This document shows positions 43,712 through 52,130 of a DNA stretch of 64,000 bases, one piece after another. Positions within the stretch are counted from its first letter, which is position 1. Every line of letters starts with the position of its first letter. Source of the DNA: Pseudomonadota bacterium (GTDB lineage Bacteria > Pseudomonadota > Alphaproteobacteria > Rhizobiales > Xanthobacteraceae); NCBI GenBank assembly GCA_023422775.1, contig JAFAGM010000121.1, positions 17,586-81,585 on the forward strand, written 5' to 3'. The notes beneath the pieces were generated by a model, which saw only the letters and a program-made list of their open reading frames with translations, had not been told where the DNA came from and did not search any database. Both the position numbers and the translations under genes were made by a program.

Positions 43712-44104
43712 CGCTGTACTCCACTACTTTGCTACAACGCGTTCCGCGACGATCATTCGCGGAGACGTTGCCTGCCGGAATTAGCGACCGTTTCAAGCCT
43801 GCAAACGCAAGGCCGGATGCACGATTTGCGACAGCGTCACTGTCCGATCATCACATCGCCACGATTGGCGTCGCATCGACCCGTGTTCACGAATCTTCAT
43901 TCGTCGCATTGTCAATCGGCGTGCAAAAGCAGCACAAAAAATAAAATCTCTCGTGAAGTCAGATTATTGAGTTGTGATTTGATGTGGATAATTTGCACTT
44001 CGTCCCCGCCTGCTGTGAAAAGGCAGGAGTAGGACGAATGTTCTTTCGCATTTTGGTGCGCCGCGCATCCCCGCAGGCGCGACGATTTATCCTTCGGGCG
44101 TCGA
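43712..44104. other. Intergenic region, relatively A/T-rich, no gene seen
   Basis: Between the small basic ORF and the dedA-like gene. Bases ~43930-44000 are A/T-rich. No open frame shows codon bias, and no terminator or repeat of the window's families is present. Confidence 0.4.
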
Positions 44105-44695
44105 TCAGTAACGTTCCACGATCCGATCGAGCTTTCTGCTCAGCAACCAGGACAGGCTGAGGAACAAAGCCAGCATCACGATACCGAGACCCGAAGAAGC
44201 ATTGTTGATGGACTTCTCCGAGACCTGACCAAAGGCATAGCCGGCCGAGACGACGGCGCCGGACCAGAGGCCCGCTGCAACGAAGTTGAGCGCCAGGAAA
44301 GTGGACCAGGGCAGCCGCGACATTCCGTAGGCGAATCCCGCAAGCCCGCGGATGCCGTGCGGGAAGCGATGAAACAGGATCATCCACAGATAGTGACGAT
44401 CCGTCAGCCGGATCACGGTTTGCACCGGGCGCTCGAACCGCGGATAACGATCGAGCAGACGGGCGCCGTAGCGACGCCCGATCCAGAAGCGAATGACGTC
44501 ACCGGCGAAACTGCCAAGCCAGCAAACCGCGATCAGCGTACCGAGGCTGAGCGCCCCCGAATGCGCCGCGTAGCCCGCAAACAGCGCCAGCAGCAGGCTA
44601 TGCGAGGCCGCATAGGCGAACATGAGGCTGTAGGCCACATCGCCGTGCTGGCGGATGAGGTCGAGGAACGAGGTCAGATCCGACGGAAACAGCAA
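44105..44695 (-). CDS. DedA family membrane protein
   Basis: 196 residues with at least four hydrophobic segments. GTLIAVCWLGSFAGDVIRFWIGRRYGARLLDRYP and MILFHRFPHGIRGLAGFAYGMSRLPWSTFLALNFVAAGLWSGAVVSAGYAFG match the SNARE-associated/DedA (DUF) domain, with the conserved G-x-R-G/P motif in the form HGIRGLAGFAYGM. DedA proteins act in membrane lipid recycling (undecaprenyl phosphate or phospholipid translocation) and envelope integrity. Confidence 0.9.
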   Translation of the reverse strand: MLFPSDLTSFLDLIRQHGDVAYSLMFAYAASHSLLLALFAGYAAHSGALSLGTLIAVCWLGSFAGDVIRFWIGRRYGARLLDRYPRFERPVQTVIRLTDRHYLWMILFHRFPHGIRGLAGFAYGMSRLPWSTFLALNFVAAGLWSGAVVSAGYAFGQVSEKSINNASSGLGIVMLALFLSLSWLLSRKLDRIVERY

Positions 44696-44886
44696 TGTAG
44701 GTCCACCCAGACTCGTTGACGTGAATGTTCCCCCAGACGAGCGGGTTCAGCCTCGACGCTAGCAGCCGGCGGAAGGATGCGGAAGGCGACACGCTGGCCG
44801 CAGGCCCGGCAACTTCGTCGCACCCCTGCCGGCCCGACGGACGGATAGCTGCGCGCCCTGCCGACCCTGGTCGCGTACCGCACCTT

Positions 44887-45981
44887 TCAAACCGCATGAA
44901 GTTGCGGGCGGAGGTTCAGGCTCGAGCCCGCAGCTTCCTTGCGGGAATGGAAGGCCTGCAGCACCTTCCTGGATGTCTCGACGTTCAGCCGGGTGAATTC
45001 TGCCTTCATGGCGTCGAGATCCCCGGTCGCAATCCGGTGATCTGCGGCGCCAAGAAACAACAGCGCCATGGTCGTCGCCCACGACAGGTCAAGGGCCTTC
45101 GCCAGAATGAGCAGGGCTTCCTTGTCCGGTGCGAGCATCGCGCGCTCGACCACGTCTACCGGCAGCGCGCACAGCAACGATAGCGCGACGACGGCTTCAT
45201 CGAACTTGCGCGCCTGGGCGTACTCGAAGAGCTGGGTCTCTCCGAGGTCGCCGCGCCGGTGCAGCGCGCCGATGGCTTTCTTCGCGGTGAAGTAGCTCTT
45301 TGACGCAGGGCCAAACATCGCATGCAACGACCCGGCGACATCGGCGACGGCATCGCGCGCTTCAGGCCGTTCGGCTTGAAGCTTCTTTCGAACGTCGTCG
45401 GACGCCTTCGCGATCAACTGCTGGAACAGGTGCCTCGGGATGTCCCGCCGCCGCCCCAGGTGCTCGGCCAGGATGGAGTCATTCTCGGAACGCTTGATCA
45501 ATTGCAGGAAGCCGGAATCCGAGAAGCGCGCGCCGGTGTTGACGGCGACAGAATTCACGACCGTCTGGTCGCCCCTCTCCACGAGCACATCGGTGACCGG
45601 CTCATTGATGGACTTTCGCCGGGAGATGGCGAAGAGATGCTGCTGGCTCTGGCAGCGCGCGTTCGCGACCAGGATCTGGTCGTCTAGTCGCTCGGAATAG
45701 CGAAGGATCGGACCGGCGACGTCGATTGAATCGTCGAACGCGAGCTTGTTGACCATGTGGATCGGCGCCTGGTCGCTCCGGGCGAGCCGCCTGGCGAGTT
45801 GCGAGCGCGCGGCCAGTTCGATTTCCTCCGAGAGGCGTCCGATCACTTCGCCAAAGATCCAGATCTCGCTTTCGGTGTAGCGGCCCATCAGCAGCATGTC
45901 TGTTGCATGCCACAAAGCCTGCAAGCGGCTTTCGGGCGTTCCCCTGGAGATGGCGTCATTCAACTCCCGAAGTATGGACAT
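44887..45981 (-). CDS. DUF2336 domain-containing protein
   Basis: 364 residues, mostly helical HEAT-like architecture. SEIWIFGEVIGRLSEEIELAARSQLARRLAR, SIDVAGPILRYSERLDDQILVANARCQSQQHLFAISRRKSINEPVTDVLVERGDQTVVNSVAVNTGARFSD is the DUF2336 signature found widely in alphaproteobacteria. Function unknown; cytoplasmic, no signal peptide. Encoded alone. Confidence 0.92.
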   Translation of the reverse strand: MSILRELNDAISRGTPESRLQALWHATDMLLMGRYTESEIWIFGEVIGRLSEEIELAARSQLARRLARSDQAPIHMVNKLAFDDSIDVAGPILRYSERLDDQILVANARCQSQQHLFAISRRKSINEPVTDVLVERGDQTVVNSVAVNTGARFSDSGFLQLIKRSENDSILAEHLGRRRDIPRHLFQQLIAKASDDVRKKLQAERPEARDAVADVAGSLHAMFGPASKSYFTAKKAIGALHRRGDLGETQLFEYAQARKFDEAVVALSLLCALPVDVVERAMLAPDKEALLILAKALDLSWATTMALLFLGAADHRIATGDLDAMKAEFTRLNVETSRKVLQAFHSRKEAAGSSLNLRPQLHAV

Positions 45982-46357
45982 CGGTGACCCCGAGCCGCTT
46001 TCCGCTGCTCACTCGCAACTGTGTGATGGAGATCTGGATGGCCCGGTACCGGTCAGTCCGTAAGGGACTCCGCACTCGGATACTTTTTGGGGAATGCGAA
46101 GCGGTTATGCGGGTGCGTGATGCCCGTCATCAGCCGCAGCAATTGAACGCTTCAGCGCGTGGTGCCATCGCTATCGATTGGCCGGCACCGATCCCACTCA
46201 GAAACTTTCCTGTTCCCGGCATAATTCTGCGACCAACAAGTTAACGGAACCTATGCATTTCTACGAGATCAGCGCCGCAATACGTACCGACGGCTGCAGA
46301 ATCGCTATCGAAAATCGGCAAGGAACGGCACATGGCAAGCGGCGCCCGGGACAGCCG
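45982..46357. other. Intergenic region, no gene seen
   Basis: 376 bases between the DUF2336 start and the Rieske stop. Probably holds the DUF2336 promoter at its left end. Open frames here lack codon bias or motifs; no hairpin with a T-run is apparent. Confidence 0.4.
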
Positions 46358-46771
46358 CTACAAATCCACCACGACGTAGTCGCTCTCGACCGACACGGCG
46401 AGCGTCTCGGCGACATACGGCCCCTTCACCACGCTCGATCCCGGCTCGACGTTGACCGGATACGCCCGCGCGCGAAAGCGCTTCGGATCGCAGTAGGACT
46501 GCCCGGTGCGGATGTCGAACTCCCAGCCGTGCCAGGGGCAGCGGATGATCTCGCCGAGCCTGGTGTATTCGATCTCGCCGGGATCGGAGGACTGCGCGAG
46601 CCCGATCAGCGGCCCCTCGCACAGCGCCGCGCCCTGGTGCGGGCAGCGGTTCAACAGGCCGAAGAATTCGCCCTTGATGTTGAAGATCGCGATCGGCCGT
46701 TCGTCGATGGTGAGGAATTTTCGTGTTCCCGGCGGCAACTCGTCCACCGGGGCGATAACATGACGAACCAT
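46358..46771 (-). CDS. Rieske [2Fe-2S] ferredoxin-type protein
   Basis: 137-residue single-domain Rieske protein. Cluster ligands are in NRCPHQGAALCEG (C-x-H) and IIRCPWHGWEFDIRTGQ (C-x2-H). No transmembrane or oxygenase catalytic domain, so it is a soluble ferredoxin. Its ATG overlaps the TGA of the upstream amidohydrolase gene by one base (TGATG), indicating translational coupling. Third gene of a three-gene operon with two amidohydrolases. Confidence 0.92.
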   Translation of the reverse strand: MVRHVIAPVDELPPGTRKFLTIDERPIAIFNIKGEFFGLLNRCPHQGAALCEGPLIGLAQSSDPGEIEYTRLGEIIRCPWHGWEFDIRTGQSYCDPKRFRARAYPVNVEPGSSVVKGPYVAETLAVSVESDYVVVDL

Positions 46772-47874
46772 CAGGCGATCCCGTACAACTTCCTGGCGTT
46801 GCCCAGATAGAACGCCTCGCGGTTGGCGTCGCTGACGCCGGCCGGCAGGACGCGCGACGGCTCGTCGAAGTCCCAATGCGGGTAGTCGGTCGCGAACAGG
46901 AGCTTGTCCCAGCCGATCCATTCGATCGTCTCGAACAGGTGCTCGCGGCGCTCGGGATCTTCCATCGGCTGCGTGGTCCACCAGACGTGTTCGCGGATAT
47001 ATTCCGACGGCTTGCGCTTGAGATGCGGCACCTCGCTGCGCAGCTTCTCGAAGTGCTTGTCGAGACGCCAGGCGAGCGACGGCGCCCAGCCGAAGCCGGC
47101 CTCGATCATCACCATCTTCAGCCTGGAAAAGCGCTCGAACACGCCTTCGAGGACGAGGCTCGCCAATGCGGTCTGCTGGCACTGCGCATGGCCGACCATC
47201 TCTTCGATGTAGAAGCTCGGCCAGCCCGAGGGCGTCAGCGGATTGCCGCCAAAGCCGAATGCATGCACGCCGACCGGCAGCCCGGCCTCAGCCGCCGCCT
47301 CGTAGACCGGCCAGTAGCGGCGCTGGCCGAGCGGCTCGACGTTGCGGGAGAGCAACAGCACCTGCACGAAGTTCGGATCGCCCGCGCGCTTGCGGATCTC
47401 GGCGGCGGCGGCCACGCCATCCTCATTGGCGACCACGATCGAACCCTTCAGGCGCTTGTCCTTGCTGGTCCATTTCTCGATCTGCCAGTCGTTGATCGCG
47501 GAACAGATCGCAGCGGCCAGATCCTGGTTGCGCAGGCCCTGCCCGCTGTTGAGCGGATTGAGCACGCCGAGCGCCACATTACAGGGATCGAGCAACTGCT
47601 TCTGCATGAAGGACAGCGAGGACCCCTGCGGCCCGCCTTCCGGCGGCCAGGCGTCGCGGCGAGAGGCATTCGGCTGCGCCTTCGGATAGGGTGGGCCTTC
47701 CATCATGCCGTGATAGGCCTGCTTGCCGTAGGTGTGGAGATGCCCGTGCCAGCGCTTGGCCATGAAGGGATAGAGTTCGTCATTGGTGGCGCGCGCCGGG
47801 TGAATGTCGCAATCGGCGATCGCGGTCTTGATGCTGGTGGAAGTCGAAGATTCGGGGCGGAACTGGACGTTCAT
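46771..47874 (-). CDS. Amidohydrolase-2 family metal-dependent hydrolase/decarboxylase
   Basis: 367 residues, TIM-barrel of the ACMSD/amidohydrolase-2 type. Metal ligands are DCDIHP (D-x-H), the His in GLPVGVHAFGFGG and the late Asp in LLFATDYPHWDFDEP. VMIEAGFGWAPSLAWRLDKHFEKLR is typical of the group. Enzymes of this family are non-hydrolytic decarboxylases or C-C/C-N hydrolases of aromatic-pathway intermediates; substrate unknown. Paralogous to the preceding gene in the operon, overlapping it by 4 bases. Confidence 0.9.
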   Translation of the reverse strand: MNVQFRPESSTSTSIKTAIADCDIHPARATNDELYPFMAKRWHGHLHTYGKQAYHGMMEGPPYPKAQPNASRRDAWPPEGGPQGSSLSFMQKQLLDPCNVALGVLNPLNSGQGLRNQDLAAAICSAINDWQIEKWTSKDKRLKGSIVVANEDGVAAAAEIRKRAGDPNFVQVLLLSRNVEPLGQRRYWPVYEAAAEAGLPVGVHAFGFGGNPLTPSGWPSFYIEEMVGHAQCQQTALASLVLEGVFERFSRLKMVMIEAGFGWAPSLAWRLDKHFEKLRSEVPHLKRKPSEYIREHVWWTTQPMEDPERREHLFETIEWIGWDKLLFATDYPHWDFDEPSRVLPAGVSDANREAFYLGNARKLYGIA

Positions 47875-48947
47875 GGCGTCGTCTCCTTCACCTTCAACCG
47901 GCCGTAAGTCGCGAGCGGATTGTCGATCATGATCTTGCGAACCAGATCGGGCGACAAATCAGGCGGCAGCACCTCGTCGCCGTCGAACTGCCAGTGCGGA
48001 TAGTCGGTCGAGAATAGGAGCAATTCGTCCGACTGCATATGATTAAACAGGCGATCCAGGGTTGCCGGATCCGGCGGTGCGTCGACCGGCTGCAGCGAGA
48101 AGCGGATGTTGCTGCGCACAATTTCGGCCGGCGCGCGATCAACCCACGGCGTTTCCATCCGCACGCCGCGCCAGAACTTGTGCAGCCGCCACAGATAGGC
48201 GGGCAGCCAGGTGAACCCACTTTCCAGCATGACCATCTTCAGGTTCGGATGCCGGGCGAACACGCCCTCGACGATCAGGCTGGTCAGTTGGGTCTGGAAC
48301 GCGGTCGCCTGCGCGACGTAATCCTCGATGTGGTAGGAGCCCCAGCCGACCGAGGTCGGCGGGTTGTGATAGGCGCTGCCGGCATGAACTCCAATGGGCA
48401 GGCCCAGCCGTTCGGCCGCGGCATAGATCGGCCAGTAGGCGCGCTTGCCGAGCGGCATGTCGCCCATGACCAGCATCAACACCTGGACGAAGCGCTTGTC
48501 CTCGGCGCAGCGCTCGATCTCGGCCACGGATTTTTCCACGCTCTGCGTCGGGATCACGATCGAGCCGCGCAGCCGCGCGTCCTTGTCCAGCCATTCCCTG
48601 GCCAGCCAGTCGTTCAATGCGCGGCAGAACGCATCCTGCATGTCCTCGGAGAACACCATCTGGACGCCGTAGAGCGGGTTGCAGATGCCGTAGGCTGTGC
48701 CAAACTTGTCGAGCGCCTGCTTCTGCATGTCGGCGAGGCTTTCGCCCGGCTTGCCCTGCCCGGGGCGCCAGTCCGGCCGCGAGGAGATCGGCGAATTGGT
48801 CGGATAGGATTGCGAGACCAGATCGGTCATGCCGCGCGTCGTCACCTGGTCGCGCCAGTAGTCGTTCATGTAAGGCAAAAGGCTGGTCAAATGCGGCACG
48901 GCGGGATGCAGATCGCAATCCACGCCACCCGCGATCGGCGACGTCAT
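47871..48947 (-). CDS. Amidohydrolase-2 family protein (paralogue)
   Basis: 358 residues. Metal ligands DCDLHP, the His in GLPIGVHAGSAYHNPP and the Asp in LLFSTDYPHWQFDGDEVLP mirror those of the downstream paralogue. VMLESGFTWLPAYLWRLHKFWRGVRMETPW likewise. Start MTSPIAGGVDCDLHP at 48947 has an AGGA site; the long open frame upstream is antisense to a CinA gene and not coding. First gene of the operon, overlapping the next by ATGA. Confidence 0.9.
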   Translation of the reverse strand: MTSPIAGGVDCDLHPAVPHLTSLLPYMNDYWRDQVTTRGMTDLVSQSYPTNSPISSRPDWRPGQGKPGESLADMQKQALDKFGTAYGICNPLYGVQMVFSEDMQDAFCRALNDWLAREWLDKDARLRGSIVIPTQSVEKSVAEIERCAEDKRFVQVLMLVMGDMPLGKRAYWPIYAAAERLGLPIGVHAGSAYHNPPTSVGWGSYHIEDYVAQATAFQTQLTSLIVEGVFARHPNLKMVMLESGFTWLPAYLWRLHKFWRGVRMETPWVDRAPAEIVRSNIRFSLQPVDAPPDPATLDRLFNHMQSDELLLFSTDYPHWQFDGDEVLPPDLSPDLVRKIMIDNPLATYGRLKVKETTP

Positions 48948-49088
48948 GATGTTTCCTCTTATCCTCTCGGGTCGCGCAAACCGCGGTTGTTTGAGGCATT
49001 CAATCAGGGCCGCCCCCGCGCCGCAACTCGGCAAACGTGACCCTCCTGTGCTAGGAGGGCATGACTGGCGCGATTTCAGGGAGTTGAG

Positions 49089-49571
49089 ATGAAAGAGCTC
49101 GTAACCATAGCCGAAAAGATTGCAACGCAGCTGATCGCGCGGAAGCAGACGATCTCGGTCGCGGAATCCTCCACCGGCGGCCTGATCTCGGCGGCGCTGC
49201 TCTCGGTGCCCGGCGCATCCGCCTATTTCCTCGGCGGCGCGGTGGTCTATACGCGCGATGCGCGGCGGCTGCTGATGGACATTCCGGACGCGGTCATGAA
49301 GGGTCTTCGTTCCTCGTCCGAACCTTATGCAGAGTTGCTCGCAAGCCAGAGCCGCCAGCGTTTTGCGACGACTTGGGGCCTGTCGGAAACCGGCGCGACA
49401 GGCCCGACCGGCAACCGCTATGGCGACGCCGCCGGACATACTTGCGTGGCGGTGGCGGGTCCGCAATCGGCGGTGTTCACGCTGGAGACCGGCAGCGCCG
49501 ACCGGCAGGCCAACATGCAGGCGTTCGCGAAGACGGCGCTGGATTTGCTGCTGGAGAGTTTGCAGAAGTAG
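49089..49571 (+). CDS. CinA family protein (C-terminal domain only)
   Basis: 160 residues equal to the C-terminal domain of CinA (NMN deamidase, PncC-like). ISVAESSTGGLISAALLSVPGASAYFLGGAVVYTRDARR and SETGATGPTGNRYGDAAGHTCVAVAGP are the conserved segments; no N-terminal MoaB-like domain, as in stand-alone PncC proteins. It would deamidate NMN in pyridine nucleotide salvage. The AES-(S/C)-TGG motif carries Ser where many have Cys. Confidence 0.85.
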   Translation: MKELVTIAEKIATQLIARKQTISVAESSTGGLISAALLSVPGASAYFLGGAVVYTRDARRLLMDIPDAVMKGLRSSSEPYAELLASQSRQRFATTWGLSETGATGPTGNRYGDAAGHTCVAVAGPQSAVFTLETGSADRQANMQAFAKTALDLLLESLQK

Positions 49572-49574
49572 ATC

Positions 49575-49610
49575 CGTAGGGTGGGCACGCTTCGCTCTGC
49601 CCACCTTACG
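49575..49610. repeat. Inverted repeat GTAGGGTGGGCA...TGCCCACCTTAC
   Basis: Stem gtagggtgggca / tgcccaccttac around a cgcttcgct loop, directly after the cinA-like stop. May also terminate transcription. Confidence 0.7.
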
Positions 49611-49622
49611 AAACCTGCCAGA

Positions 49623-49724
49623 CCTCATCCTGAGGAGCCGCGTAAGCGGCGTCTCGAAGGATGAATGGCACCGGCGGGGCCGCATGGTTCGAGACGGCGC
49701 TAAAGCGCCTCCTCACCATGAGGG
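49623..49724. repeat. Palindromic repeat pair, CCTCAT...ATGAGG family
   Basis: Left unit cctcatcctgaggagccgcg ... cgtctcgaaggatga, right unit catggttcgagacggcgc ... cctcaccatgaggg. Fourth copy of this family in the window; it ends within 50 bases of the VOC gene start. Confidence 0.85.
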
Positions 49725-49770
49725 TCTAATGTTTGTTACGCTACCAGACACTCACCTGGGGATCGCATCC

Positions 49771-50661
49771 ATGCAACAGCCGTTCGACCGCGCCGCAGAG
49801 GACCTCGGCAACTCGATCCATTTCGAACACGTCAATGTCACGGTGCCCGACCAGCGGCTGGCGACATTGTTCTACGTCGCAGGCCTCGGACTGACCCGCG
49901 ATCCCTATCTGATGGTGTCGGACACCAACATGTGGGTCAACGTCGGCAAGAGCCAGTTTCATCTGCCAGGCGGTAGCCCCCAGGTGCTTCGCGGCCATAC
50001 CGCGATCGTCATCGCGGGACGCGAGGCGCTGCTCGCGCGGCTGGCGTCGGTCGCGAAGAAGCTTGAAGGCACTTCGTTTGCATTCAGCGAGCACAACGAT
50101 CACGTCGAGGCCGTCTGCCCCTGGGGCAACCGCGTGCGCTGCTTTGAACCGGATGCTGCCCGCTTCGGGCGCATCACGCTCGGCATTCCCTATGTCGAGT
50201 TTGACGTGCCGGTCGGGACCGCGAAAGGCATTTGCGCGTTCTACCCGCGGATCATGGGAATGCCGGCGGAATACTTGAACGGCGACGGCGCGATGACGCG
50301 CGTCAAGGTCGGCAAGGACCAGTACCTGCAATTCCGCGAGACCGACCGGCCCCAGCCGGATTACGACGGCCATCACGTGCAGATCTACATCACGGACTTT
50401 TCCGGTCCCTATCATCGCCTGAGGGAGCGCGGTCTGGTCTCGCAGGAAGACAATCAGTACCAGTACCGCTTCCGCGACATCGTCGACCTCGACGGCGGCA
50501 GGCAGCTGTTCACGGTCGAGCACGAGGTGCGCAGCGCGACGCACCCGATGTTCATGCGGCCACTGGTCAACCGCAACCCCGCGGAGACCAACCGCACCTA
50601 CGCCCCCGGCCACGAGCAATGGGCCTGGGCGATGGGACCGGACGAGTATGACAGGAGGTAG
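49771..50661 (+). CDS. VOC (glyoxalase/dioxygenase-like) family protein
   Basis: 296 residues made of two beta-alpha-beta-beta-beta modules. NSIHFEHVNVTVPDQRLATLFYVAGLGLTRDPYLMVSD begins the first, with a possible metal His in FEHVNV; SPYHRLRERG-like SGPYHRLRERGLV and GGRQLFTVEHEVRSATHPMF lie in the second. Start at MQQPFDRAAEDLG (49771) after a GGGGA site; an ATG at 49729 abuts a repeat. Enzyme activity not assignable. Confidence 0.83.
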   Translation: MQQPFDRAAEDLGNSIHFEHVNVTVPDQRLATLFYVAGLGLTRDPYLMVSDTNMWVNVGKSQFHLPGGSPQVLRGHTAIVIAGREALLARLASVAKKLEGTSFAFSEHNDHVEAVCPWGNRVRCFEPDAARFGRITLGIPYVEFDVPVGTAKGICAFYPRIMGMPAEYLNGDGAMTRVKVGKDQYLQFRETDRPQPDYDGHHVQIYITDFSGPYHRLRERGLVSQEDNQYQYRFRDIVDLDGGRQLFTVEHEVRSATHPMFMRPLVNRNPAETNRTYAPGHEQWAWAMGPDEYDRR

Positions 50662-50687
50662 GTTCGCGGTCCAACGGCACGAAAAGC

Positions 50688-50790
50688 CGTCATACCCCGC
50701 GAATGCGGGGTATCCAGTACGCCGCGGCCCTTCGATTCCATAACCGCCGTCTCTGGAATACTGGATCACCCGCTTTCGCGGGTGATGACG
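50688..50790. repeat. Palindromic repeat, GTCAT...ATGAC family with CCAGTA centre
   Basis: Left hairpin cgtcataccccgcgaatgcg, inner pair atccagtac / aatactggat, right hairpin ending cgctttcgcgggtgatgacg. Close relative of 63800-63899 (both contain gtatccagtacgccgcggcc). Confidence 0.85.
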
Positions 50791-50822
50791 GCGAGAGTAG
50801 CGTTCGCAGGACGCTGCGAACC

Positions 50823-52130
50823 TCACCGCTCCCTGAACGAACGCATCAGCTGGTCGCTGAACGGCTTCAGCAGATAGGAGAACATCGTGCGGTCGCCGGT
50901 CTGGACGAAGGCTTCCACCGGCATGCCCGGGATGATCTTGACCTCGCCGAGGCGAGCGACCTCGGAGGGCGGCAGCGAGACACGGATGGTGTAATAGCTC
51001 TGCCCGGTGCGCTGGTCGGTGTTGACGTCGGCGGAGACGCGGGTCACGACGCCGTTCAGTTCCGGCGTGGTGCGCTGGTTGAAGGCCGACAGCCGCAGCA
51101 GCGTCTTCTGGCCGACCTGCAGCTTGTCGATGTCCTGCGGATTGACCTTGGCCTCGACCGAGAGATCGTCCGCCTTCGGCACGATCATCATGATCGCGTC
51201 GCCGGCGGTGATGACGCCACCGACGGTGTGAACCGTCGACTGCAGCACGACGCCGTCCTGCGGCGCGCGGATGTCGATGCGGCGGAGCTGGTCCTCGGCC
51301 GTGACCTTGCGCTCGACGAACTCGCCGATCTTGTCGTTGGTCTCGCGCAGGTCCTTGGAGACCTCGCTCACCACGTCTTTGTCGACCTGGATGATCTGCA
51401 ACTCGGTCTCGGTGATCTTGCCCTTGGCTTGCGCGCGCGCCGCGATGTATTGCCCGCGCTCGCCGGTCAGGCGGGCCATGTCCCGCTCCAGCGTGGTCAG
51501 GCGCGAGATCTGGATCAGGCGCTGGTCATAGAGCTGGCGCACGCCCACCAGCTCCTTTTCCACCAGCGAGATTTCCTTTTCCTTCGCCTGTTCCTGCGCC
51601 GTCAGCCCCGCGATTTCCTCGTTGAGCTGCGACACCCGCTCGCGCAACTGCGATTTCTGTCCCGCGCGCCCGAACACGCGAACCTCGAACAGCTTGGTTT
51701 CGCTGGCCATGACGTCGCGGACTTCGGGGTCGTCGGCGCGATCGGTCAGCGCCGCCGGAAACTTGATGGCATCGAGGCCGCTCTGCTCGGCCTCCAGCCG
51801 CGCCGCGCGCGCCAGCAAGCCATTCAGCGTCTTCACGACGATGGCGAGGTTCGCCTTGACCACGGTCTCGTCGAGACGCACCACGATGTCGCCGGCCTTG
51901 ACGACGTCGCCGTCGCGCACGCGCACCTCGCCGACCACGCCGCCGGTCGGATGCTGCACCTTCTTGACGTTGGAATCGACCACCACCGAGCCCGGCGCTA
52001 TCAGCGCGCCCGAAATCTGCGCCGTCGACGCCCAGCCGCCGAACCCGACCACAAGCACCAGCATCAGCGCCAGGCCTGCAATCAGGTGCGTTCGTATCGA
52101 GCGCCGCGCGCTGTTCGGTTCGCCGGTCAT
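50823..52130 (-). CDS. HlyD family type I secretion periplasmic adaptor
   Basis: 435 residues. One N-terminal membrane segment (LIAGLALMLVLVVGFGGWAS), a lipoyl-like half (ALIAPGSVVVDSNVKKVQHPTGGVVGEVRVRDGDVVKAGD), a long coiled-coil hairpin (~120-290), the second lipoyl half (DIRAPQDGVVLQSTVHTVGGVITAGDAIMMIVPKAD) and a C-terminal barrel (GMPVEAFVQTGDRTMFSYLLKPFSDQLMRSFRER). This is the PrtE/AprE type that links the ABC exporter to an outer-membrane channel. Its ATG overlaps the ABC gene stop. Confidence 0.92.
   Translation of the reverse strand: MTGEPNSARRSIRTHLIAGLALMLVLVVGFGGWASTAQISGALIAPGSVVVDSNVKKVQHPTGGVVGEVRVRDGDVVKAGDIVVRLDETVVKANLAIVVKTLNGLLARAARLEAEQSGLDAIKFPAALTDRADDPEVRDVMASETKLFEVRVFGRAGQKSQLRERVSQLNEEIAGLTAQEQAKEKEISLVEKELVGVRQLYDQRLIQISRLTTLERDMARLTGERGQYIAARAQAKGKITETELQIIQVDKDVVSEVSKDLRETNDKIGEFVERKVTAEDQLRRIDIRAPQDGVVLQSTVHTVGGVITAGDAIMMIVPKADDLSVEAKVNPQDIDKLQVGQKTLLRLSAFNQRTTPELNGVVTRVSADVNTDQRTGQSYYTIRVSLPPSEVARLGEVKIIPGMPVEAFVQTGDRTMFSYLLKPFSDQLMRSFRER

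Noticed and set aside
46178..46810. 210-codon plus-strand open frame over the Rieske gene
   Set aside because: Antisense of a motif-complete Rieske protein with typical shadow composition.
47871..49685. 604-residue version of the first amidohydrolase
   Set aside because: The extra N-terminal part is antisense to the CinA-type gene; the family N-terminus and ribosome-binding site are at 48947.
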